Source: Micromussa lordhowensis
Lineage: Eukaryota > Cnidaria > Anthozoa > Scleractinia > Lobophylliidae
NCBI GenBank assembly: GCA_964020085.1
Contig: OZ026600.1
Span: 28,225,579-28,289,578, forward strand
Direction of reading: 5' to 3'
Length of the DNA: 64,000 bases
Part shown: positions 46,301 to 57,828 of the stretch, piece by piece
Position numbering within the stretch: the stretch's first letter is position 1
Layout of the letters: the number at the start of each line of letters is the position of its first letter
Position numbers and translations under genes: made by a program
Notes under the pieces: model-generated
What the model was told of the DNA's origin: nothing
Database searches by the model: none
The model's input: the letters and a program-made list of their open reading frames with translations, nothing else

Positions 46301-49300
46301 CAGACATACAGACAGACAGACAAACAGAGACAAACGGACGAAGTGTTGGATAGATAAAGATATAGATAGAGACAGATAAGTGTGACATAACGTGAACTCA
46401 GCTTTAGCAGATTTTGCTCACTATACTACTACTGTCACTGTTACTGTTGCTGTTACTGCCACTACCACTCCCTTGTTGTTGTACGCTACTCATCGCCACG
46501 TTAACAACGGACATAATCAAGCGAGACATATCCAGGTTCTCAGGCGATATAGCTGTAAACTTTTCAATTAATGTTTCTGAAATCTAAAAAATAGGAGAAA
46601 ACGATATCATTAATTTGAAGAAAAACTGGTCTGACTTCACTATGTAGTTCACTGTCTTTGACTTCTTATATTGATCGCTAACCACCTGCACTTTGGTTGT
46701 TCAGCTAACAAATTTCTGCCAACATGGATAAAAACTCTAGCAGCTGGCATAAGATAACACTGATGATGTCACCTGATGTGGAAAATTTCGAGTCTGTGAC
46801 AGCAAAAAAAACATTTACACCATTAACACATTTTTGTATGTCAATTTGCGAGAAAATTCTTAAAAATACTTTACTGGTATGGTGCTGTGTCGCGTTTTTA
46901 AGCCTATAACTTTATATAAGGTTATACATCGAGTAAAGAAAGTGATTTGATCTCTATATAAATGTGTATATACATACCAGTCGTTGTAAATCCGAATCAT
47001 GTGTTTGTCCACAATCATTTTCCTCGTTGACAGACTTGAGGACAGATAGAGAAAGCTGGACAGCCTGGCTGAGTTCACCTCTGTTAAGAAACTCGTCTAG
47101 CTTATTGCCCTCCCCGAGCACGTAGCTTTTTAACTTGGTGGCAACTTCATCTATCGGTGAAAGGCAGGGATCCAGGGCGGAAGATGGCTTCACCTGCAGA
47201 TTCAGATTCAGGTAGGATACATACATCCACTGAGCAGCGGACAATTACATGTGAATTAATATGACACAACAATCCCAACTAAATTATGACTTAATTCGCG
47301 AAATATTACTACGCATATTCAGCCTTACTGAAAAAAAAAATGATTAAGGAGACGGAGTTGGGTAACAAACGGCGTTTACAACACTTTAAAAAGTTAACAA
47401 AAAACTTCCCGAATACTGCGAGGCACTGGAGACTGATGCACTTCTCAACCATCCCTTTGTAAATAGAAAAATCCCAAAAAAGAAGAATTAGAACGAAAAA
47501 TGTTCAAAGTAATCTGAATACCTTAACAAGAAAATTCACATCAACCTCAACACCAACAGCATTCTTGACAACAATGTTAATTTGTAACTGATAATCATCT
47601 TTTTGAGATCCCGCTGGTAAAACTGTCGACACAGATTCGGGAGAGGTGCCGTAAGATATTGGCTCCTGTCCAAGTTGAAATTCATAATTTAGTGGTGAGC
47701 TTGTATCTTGCCAATCGAAACACTTGAAAGTAAACATTGTTTTAAGTGACACTCCTTCCAGGACTGATGGTGTGCAGTACCCGCTGTGCGGTGCTCCGGC
47801 TGTTTCAAAGTCGAGCACGGAAAACCCCTCTATTCCTTGTGAAGATATTATGTAGAGCGTTAAGCTGTATCTCGATTTAGATTGCAATGAGTTCTTCTTG
47901 ATAATCATATTGGTGGCGTTTACTGCAGTTGAAGTCATGTTAGGTAAAATGGGTATATCTTCCCACGTGCCGGAATTGTCATTCGATCTTTTCAATCGCC
48001 ATTGATAAGCTGAACCATTGCAAGGGGCATTGGGGCATTCTGAAGTCACTCGGAGCTTGTTAGAAGCCGAAACTACTGCGCCACAGTCTACAAAGCATCT
48101 GAAATAGAACAAAATACATGAAATTGGTTTAGCTTGAGCCCACTTGTATTTTTTTCATGACACTGAGGAGCTTCCTTATAACCTAGTGGGCATTGCGATC
48201 AATGCTCGGAAATGAAGCCTTTTTTGTTACTAAGCCCTTGAGATGCCCTTTAATGGAAGGTCACGGTAGTAACTACCTTAGAGTCACTTGAGGTACCTCT
48301 CCCATTGCTATCTCAAAGGACATCTCGGCCGTGGAATTTCTGTCATCTTTTGAAACAGTCAGCCTTAAAATATATGTTTTTCCAGCTTCGAGCCAGCCAG
48401 GGTCGATACTAATGACAGAGAATGCATTTACGTGTCCAACAAAAGCGCCAAAACAATTATTGCTCAAAAAAGCATTGTCTTCTGAGTGAAGGCATGACCA
48501 GGCGAAATGTAACCCAGAGTGATTTCCAGGGCCAATGTCTCCATCATAACTCAATGAACCATTCACGGTAACAATTTCCACAGAACCCCAGCGAACTCTA
48601 CTTCCTCCGTCAATAATGGCTCGCACTGGGGCCGCAATGACCTCAATAAAGCCAAAGTCAAAGGCAGTAAGAGTCTGTGGGAACGCTGGATCACCGACTG
48701 TAAATGAAGCATTAAACTTGACTTGATAGATGCCAGCAGGAATGGATCTCCTGTTTATGGTCCACTCAGTTGTTCCTTGACTTACTAGTTCTCCCTCTGT
48801 TGACTCTGATGCTGTGAGTTCTGTTTCACTAATGATGAGCCATTCTAACTCGCTTCTCAATACAGTAACACTTTCAGATAAACCTTTTATTATCGCTTCT
48901 TGGACACTTTTCGCAGACCGTCTGATAATGGTGGCATGGTACCTGTCCTTTGAAATGTTTTTAATGGTTACTGAGAAGTCTCCTGTCAATTAAAATTCAA
49001 GAAAGAAGTAAAGGAACTGATATCCAAGGAAACAAGGGTGTCTTCCTTTTTGGGTTCAGAGGAAAAGTAATACCCACAAAACCTTGCGCATGTAAGATAT
49101 TAAGGGAAACGTCAACTTGACCTAGCCTTACTTTCACGTATCTACCGCAAGCAATACACTCAAATTTCTGACATTTTGCGAGAGGACTGCAATCACCTCG
49201 CGCTATTGAGACGAAGCATGTGAGTGTGTGAACGCCTTACAAACCTCCAAAAATCATCTCACTCACCAACAGGGTCACAGTTTAATATCCCATCACCAGT

Positions 49301-52300
49301 GTAACTATTCTGACACTGGCAGGTAAAGGAACCTTCTTTATTGTAACAGTTAGCGACTCCATGACAGTTGTGAGTTGCTGTTGCGCATTCATCGATATCT
49401 GTTGAAACATGGCCATTAATATAATTAAAGTATAGTAAGGTATGATGGCTACCGCACGGTAAGTCCAAAACTCTAGATATGCACCTACATAGCCACTGCT
49501 CATTGCCTTAAGGATGTGTAGGCAATATTATATTGTTACGCTTTGATAACTCATACCCGAACAGTTCACACCATCTCCTGAATATCCTTGAAGACAAGCA
49601 CAGCGGAATGAGCCTACAGTGTTGTTACAGTGGGCGTTGACGTGACAGTTGTGGGTGTGATCTTGACATTCGTTCACATCTGCAGAGAAATAACACTCAG
49701 CGAGTCAATTGTCCGGGTGATATCCTATCGAACATTGCCGGCTTAAAATGACTGAGATGTAGACATACTATAGTTGTTTAGAAAATGTTTCTTAGATAGA
49801 TAGATAATCTTTATTTATCCACGGACAATTCATCAGCTATACATAATAAAAAAAACATTTAAAATATATCAGTAACAACATGCATTAAATGGATAAGATA
49901 CTATTATAAAAACTATACTTAAAACCTAAACCTAACTAAAGCTGCTTTCCACGAATGCCGTGCCTCAACGTACTTCTTTAATTAAACACTTAAATAACCC
50001 AAGGGACTCTGCTTGTCTTATGTCACGAGGAAGACTTTTCCAAAGGGTAGCGCCACTGTAGCTAAAGCTATTCTTAGAATAGTTTGTGCGCGCCAATGGA
50101 ATGTTAAGCCTATTTTCAGAGTCTCTTTTGTTATACGCAGTTTCTCGCCTTTCAAATTTAGAACATAAATAGTCTGGAGCTAAACCGTGCAGAGACTTAT
50201 AGACCATTGTGGCTCTTTGTATTTGCTGCTGGGAATCTTGGCTAAAAAATAGTTTTGTTCTAAATCACCGGCCCTTGTTTGTGTTAAATTGTTTCTGCGA
50301 TTTGAAATCGATAGTTCTATGCCTGTTTTGAATAGTTGGCTTTTCCTTTCAGCTATTTTAGGATTTCGAATTTACCCCGCACCGTCATGTTTATTTTTTG
50401 CAAAGCTTGACAGAAAGTTATGACTTCAAAAAAAAAGATGCGCGATTGGACGTTTTTGAAATACAGCATTGTGTGAATCAAGAGATATAAAAGTGCTTCT
50501 AATCATGTATTGTTCACATTTCAGATAAATATGTTCAGTTCCAACGAGAAATCTTCTGTAGAATCCGTATTGAGATCTCTAACCGAGCACGACGTCATAA
50601 ATTACCATAAAGTAAACATGGCGACGCCCAGCTGATTTAAACTGACCAAACACTTCGTATTGGAGCCCGCTTGCAGAGATATCAACTAAAAATCCCAGCA
50701 CCAGTTAAAGAGAACCATTGGATATACTTTGGACCTTGAACTGCTTTTCAACCAATGTTCCCTTTAAAGCTTGGGTAAAAATGCAGCTAAAGAGGTCACA
50801 AATGCCTACCTAGACCATTCTTTTTCACTTTAAGTATTTGCTTTGCGGTCAACGCAGCGTCGAAAACTTGAATGGCGGCAATTCTGCCCAACAAACACCG
50901 CTGATCGCCGTCCTTTGCACCCATTCTGACGTTATCTTGAGTACCAAGGGTTTTGCAAGCTCCGATAATCTGCTGCACAACTCTTTCACCATTTAGCCAA
51001 ATGCTTGCAATACGAGTATCTTGATCATAAGAAGTACCAACATAATGCCATTTGTTTAGCGCCAGGGGCTGATCAGTTTCCAAAAAAAGGAAATGTAAGT
51101 AATCAGAGTCAACATAACCAACATAAAGGTTTCCCTGAGATGCTATCCAAAAATTAACACCCCACACGTATGTTCCATAGCTGAAGATTGGTCCATCTTC
51201 TTTACTCTCAAGATACAACCAACATAAGATTGTGATGGAATGTTGAGCGTTCAACCCACCATTGTTTGGAAACTCAATATAACTGCTAACGTGTCCATGG
51301 AATTGGTAAGAGCCACCGTCGTTATCATTCGGGCCAACTGCTAGCGTCACCCCAACAGGGGTACCCGGGGGTTGTTCGTTGTCGATTTCGAATGTTGTAA
51401 ACCAGCTGTTTAGAGGATAGAGGGCCTTAGGATCTGGAATACTAACAGCTAGAAGGTGAAATAATAGTAAAAAAAGAATTACGGACACGTTAATTTAAAC
51501 TGAGCTTGTTAGAATAGATAATTTTAAAATACAATCATTCGAACTGTAAACGTCCCTTCAATCCTCTATTTACTGCTTCTAACCTTGCGTTGAAAAAACA
51601 TTTTTAAGCGAGTTGAATTTGTCATTTTCGCTTAAAGTAATACCCCATTTCTCAACGGACCCATGAGAACTACATGTACTTGTGCATCACGATACATTTA
51701 CGGAATTCTTGATTGCAGATAGAAAGAAGAATATTGTTTACAAGTACTACTGAATAACTGCAGTACCCTCACAGCCATAGAGCTCCACCCTCATCGATAT
51801 AGCGAGATACCAGTGTACCGGTAGAAAACGAATGTAACGCGCTGTGATCGGTGGCTCAAGATCATGATAAACAACAGTGTCCTGGTCTGTGTTGCCATCA
51901 AACTCCTACATAATTAACAAGGCAATTGTCAAATATCCTCCTGGGCCGGGTTGTTCAAAGCCTGGTTAAGCTAACCCAGGATTAAAAGTTAACCAACGTA
52001 TTTATTTTTCTTCTTTAAAAATGTTTTTCACTGCCTATGTTTTGGGTAGTTTTAGATTATTCAAACTCAAAATCAAGGATACCTTGTTATAGGAAATTAA
52101 CGATGCATTTTATTAACGCGATTTTAAGAAAATCGCGTTAATTTAATGCATCTTAATTACGTCGATGTTAATTTAAATCACACTATTTTACACCATTGTT
52201 ATTTTACAGCACCTTTATTTCAATAGCAAAACCACATCTGCTCATAGCTCCCTTATCAATACCCTAGAGTCACTATCTGCATGACAGTTCTTCTTTACGA

Positions 52301-55300
52301 ATTGAGTTCAAAATGTCTTTCGACTTTTCGCATCGGTCAGGAGCCGATTACCCGGAGCCTCCATCTCCCATACAAGCCCTTGGAGTCAACCCTTTCCAAC
52401 GAAGAATTATTTTTAGAACAGGCATTCCCGCGGAAAATTTGTCACGCCCTAATGCATTGTCCGTAATAACCAATCAGAGCGCAGCTTAGTAATGCTCATT
52501 TACATATGCTTTTTCGTGCTCTGAAGAACCCTTTGACAACAATGGCGGAAAGCGTGCAATATGCGGACGTTCTCGGAAACAATGTATTTTCGCGGGAAAG
52601 CCTGTTCTAAAAATAATTCTTCGTCGGAAAGGGTTGACTCAAGGGTACAGCACATATGGAGGCTCCGGGTAATCGGCTCCTGCATCGGTCCGTTTCCTCG
52701 AGTAGACAGAGGGATTTGCGTAAAATAAAGTTAGGCGCACGTTGTTTTCGAGAATTTCGCGTTAATTTGATGTATGTAAACCTAACTTTTGGAAAATTCG
52801 CGTTAATTTTGTATAAAGTACATTTTCTTCGCGTTGTCAACGTGCATCGTTAATTTCCTATAATAAGGTAAACAATATAAACAGAAAAACTCACCAAACA
52901 GTTGCCAATTTAAAATCAAAATTCCCGCTAACCCTGGGTTAGCTTAACCGGGCTTTGAACAACCCGGCCCTGATATATGCTGATAGTTCTTTATTGAATA
53001 AGCTACATGTTCCAACATCCTTAACTAGATAAGCAGCGTTTGGAGTTATCATTAAAACAATTTCCACCTTCAATCTGTGAAGAAAGTAAACCCTTTTTGC
53101 GGGTCAGCCATAATTTACTTACTGAAAGCTACTTCCCGGTGGACATTAATTTTAGGAAATTTTAGAACTGAATTCATCAGGTAGCCTCGCGGCTAAGTTT
53201 ATTGGGCACAAATCCCAACGGTGCAAAAGATGTGCGCCGTCTTCCAGGTGGACTAATTTGGTCTATGGGACCACTATTCCTGGGGATTCTCAGAAAGTCT
53301 TTCTTTCTAGCCTTCTCATATATACCGTTATAACTACTTTCACTTCATCGAGCTCCAAAGCCTACTCACACTTACACTTTATACTACATATTTTACCTTG
53401 TCTGCGCTTTTTCCATGTTCCGTGTAGTTTTGGAAATTTACTCCATCGTCAGAGTATTGCAACTTGTACTTGGTAACCCGATGAAGATAATCAACGCTAT
53501 GTCTTCCTTGAGAAGCTGCGCCTGTCACTTTAGTGTAAAGACTACCAAGATCCACTTGGAGCCATTGATTGGAATCACTTGTGCCCGCGCTCCAACCTCC
53601 CGTGCCATCTTTTAAGTTTAGTCTAGCCAGGAAAGCGACGTGGTCTGCACTTATCTGCGAAGAGGCACTAATTTGTCCATGAGAGATATCATTGTTTTCC
53701 ATTCCAAGAGCTTGTTGACATTCTAAGAGAGAAATGAGATCAATACCGAACAGCGAGAGAAGAGCGAAAAAGCGAAGGAATAGAGAAAAGTCGATAGAAG
53801 CAATTCATTTCGCTTAGGTAAATGGTAGTTGTAGCAGCAGGTGATTTATTGAGACCAATAGACCCTTTGCATAAATGGAGCCTAAATATGAATAACAGTA
53901 CGTTATACATCCTTAGCCTCGTACTTATGTTTCCAGACAAAGGATCGTTCACATGAATGTGAGGCTTAGGATGTGTAAGTAATGTTAAATGTTATTCCAA
54001 TTTAAGCACTGTTCATGCAAAGTGTCTCTTTAAGGTTAAATATTTACCTTACCTGGTCAGGCGATACTTGCTAAATGGTGGCTACAGTCTATAATGCCAC
54101 GACCAGGATTAAAGGAGCTACGTCACGGCTTCTACATCGTGAAAAGTTGAGCCTACATTTTCAAGTTTGTCGATTGTAATCCGTGTCAATCTTATCCATC
54201 CGTATCCATCTTTATTCCTTTATGGTTTATTATTATTTTCTCTGTAGTGCTTTTTTTTTATCATAGTAAACTATTATTTCCAGGTTTCCTTCAGTTTAAA
54301 GGTAATTCTATATCTGGCCAAAATAACTCAAAATACCGTGATTGAGCTCCTTTAATGATCTCAGTACTAGGAGGAAATGCAATTCCAAAATCTGCCAAAC
54401 AGCTTTTCGTGAACAAACAACTAAAAGAAATCGATTTCTCAGCTAGTCACAAATTGAAGAAATTTTTGAAATCTTAAAAAAGCAATTTTTTTTTTTTATT
54501 TAAAGTGGGATTTCATTTATCTCAAATATACATGTACCTTTACAACCATAGAGCTCTACCCTCATCGAAATCCAGTTATACCAAGCTACTGGTTGAAAAC
54601 GTATGTAACGTGCCCTTATTGTTTGGTCTAGGTCATGAGAAACCACACTGTCCTGGTCTGTGTTCCCAGCGAATTCCTAGATGAGCGTGAGACAATTTGT
54701 TAGACATTGACATTTTAAGGAATGGCTTAAATTGATGTCATTATCTCATTAAAGTTAATTCATCTACAATTGATCTCATTGAAATTGTTTCTTCGAATTA
54801 GCGCGGGGATAGTGGGGATATTTTAATAAATACCATACTATTCCTGTAAAAAGGGAAACCCTGCTAATACAAAACGAAACATGTACACAAACAACAGTAA
54901 CAAAGCTAAGAGAACATTGAAACCATTGTCATCGGATTATGGTAACGTCTTTTCTGCTCTACCATTAACGAAGAACTACGGAAAATAAGCGAAAATGAAA
55001 AGAACACTGAAGAACGGAAGTAGTTAGCTTTATAACCACGGTCTTACTAGCGCTACGCGATTGATAATCTTCTTTTCAGGACAGACCCCCCTAAGTTGTA
55101 ATCTCCCCTTAATTTTCTTTATTATGGTGTCAATGGTGTTTTTGTTTACTGTAGTGGCATATGCCCTTAACAAGCTTATCATTCACCGCCCATTCTTTTC
55201 TGCGCCCTGATCGATGACAGAAAAGAAAGGCGAGCCATTCGTTTTCATTTGTTGTCAGTCGGTTTTCCACTGTTCTTCTTCACAGAAACATCGGTACTGG

Positions 55301-57587
55301 TTATTTCAAACTATAAGAACTTCAAACTATAAGAACTACACTGATTTCCGTTGTTTATTTCTTTCCCAAAATATATTTATAGCGCGTGTTGCCGCTATGC
55401 AAAGTACACTCTTATAGCTTTTAGTTCATTCATCTACGTTCCTACTCCTGTTGCGCATTCGTCGGGGATAAATCAGCGCAAGTAAAAAGCCACACTAATT
55501 ATGATTCGTACAGGCACACCTATGTAGCTTCATTGCATGGGCAGTTTGACCTTTGGTAGTGAAATAACTTCTTAAAGCCATGAATTATTACGTCGATTTT
55601 ACCTTGTCTAAGATTTCTCCTAGTTCTCTGTAGTACGCAAAGCCCATTCCATCGTCACTGTACTGCAGCTTGTACTTGGTTACCCATTCGTCGTAATATC
55701 CATTTCTTCCTTGCGTTGCAACACCAGTCACTTTACCGTACAGACTACCCAGATCAATTTGAAGCCATTGATTGGAGTCATTTACTCCAGCCCCCCAGCC
55801 TCCCAACATTATTGCAGTCTCGTTAAGGTGAAGCCTTCCCTGGAAGGCAGCCTTGTCATAACTCCATTCGGAAGAGGCAGTAATTTGACTGTCAGAAATG
55901 GTGCGGTCTTCCATTCCAAGAGCGCTTGTACATGCTAAATGTTTTATAGAATGGATGCAAATACAAAGATCATTCTGGGACATTTCTGTTTTAAGACTTA
56001 GAGTTTGAAAATGCCCATGCTGGAAGTGTTGGTGCGATTTAGGAATTTGTTTTGGCTCGTCGAGAAATGTTATGTAATTACAGTCGAAGCTCTCTTAACG
56101 GACACTCTCGTAAGCGGACAGCTCTACTTACGGCCGCCTTGTTTGAAACCCCGTTTTAACTCCCATACAAACTCTGTATTTTTACATTCTCGTAAGAGGA
56201 CATTCCCGTAAGCGGCCACGGACACTTACGACCACGATTACGATTACGACTTAGACTTTTTCTTTGTTTTTAAGCTCCCCTAAGCGGGCACCCCAAAGAA
56301 ACTAACCAGAATAGTATAAGGAACTAGCCAGACTAATAAAAACTGAAGGCTGACTGAAAAACACACAGGTCGTAAACATTTTAAACTGTATCACTACTTT
56401 TTATTGAGGCTGTTAATGTTGAATACGTTGATGTTGGTTGAAATTATAACTTATTGTTTTTAAAAAATCACCAAGGGAAAGTCCTATTACTGCAGTATAT
56501 ACTGTAATACTGTTCATATTATCGTCATTATATCGTAGGGTTGTACAGTATAGGGCACAATATAACAAAAAACGTCAGTTAATACGGCGGTATTTGTTTT
56601 ATTTCCAATACGGTACTGTGCTTATTGTTAGCTGGGCAACTCCCGTAAGCAGCCATCTATCCCATGCACCTCTAGTGGCCGCAACCGTTCTCGTAAGCGG
56701 CCAGTTCCAGTTACGGACACTTTTTTCGCCGGTGTCCACCTACTAGAGCTTCGACTGTAGCTGAGCAATACGAATGTTTTTAAATACACTTTTTTCATAG
56801 AGTTGTGGGAACATGGAACTCCCTTCCCTTTTCCATTCGTGAGGCAACAAGTGTAAATTCTTTAAGAGCTTTAGTCAAAAAGTTTTTATGGATTAGTGTA
56901 TTCTTCGAATATTCTTCTTTTTTTGGATATCCAATATTTATTATTACTATAATTCAATTTCTTTTAGTACCATTGATGTTTTGCTTTAACATGGGGTCTT
57001 TGACTCTTTTGCATTTCATCCTTTGGCTTTTGTTTTAGTGTGCATAAATTGTAAATAAAGAATAAGTAAAGAATAAAGAATATAATCAAAAGGTGTTTCG
57101 TTTGGCATTAACATTGTAAAGTCTTCCCCGCAAAGCTCGATTCTTTGGCCAGAAGAGCGATTGTTACCAGTTGTTGTATCATAAACGCTCACTTTAGCCT
57201 TCAGTATTTGTTTGTGAAGCTTTTCGATTATACTTTTAAGGATATTTTTCCAATTTTTTTCAAAAAATCCTCGAACGGTCTTTCACGAAATAATAATTTC
57301 AGCGTTGCGAAACAATAGATATAATGAATATGGCGGCCAATGCGTGGTACGCGAAGTCCCGTCCATGTTAAAGAACCGCTGGTGCATTATATTACCTTTT
57401 TCGCAATTGTCTCCGTAATATCGTTCAGTACAGTGGCAAAAGTAGCTGTCATTTCCTTTTACTATGCAGCTTCCTTGATGTCGACAAGGGTCGCTGGTAC
57501 AAGAAGTCACTAAACGACGACAAAAGTACATATATCTTCTTATTGGCTAGCTCCGCGAGCGGGCAAGATGAATCAAATCCTGCGCTG

Positions 57588-57618
<31 letters not shown>

Positions 57619-57795
57619 CATCTTGCCCGCTCGGGACTACCCGCCTTGTCCCGCAAGAAAAATTTCCCCAAAAGCCATATAATAGATCCTTTATTGACCA
57701 AGCTTGTTCGGTCAAGATGGCTTGATATTGGCCTCGTTCTTTTTTTGCGTGTTTATGGACCTCGACTCCGTCTCGATCCATAAACACGCAAAAAA

Positions 57796-57828
<33 letters not shown>

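Noticed and set aside
46228..46330. Possible CRISPR-like regular repeat
   Set aside because: Units are four bases long without spacers; a simple microsatellite in animal DNA.
46063..46388. Cys/Ser-rich open frames on the minus strand
   Set aside because: They are translations of the GACA microsatellite.
56005..56211. Short open frame at the pogo-like end
   Set aside because: It spans the TIR and subterminal repeats of a non-coding element.
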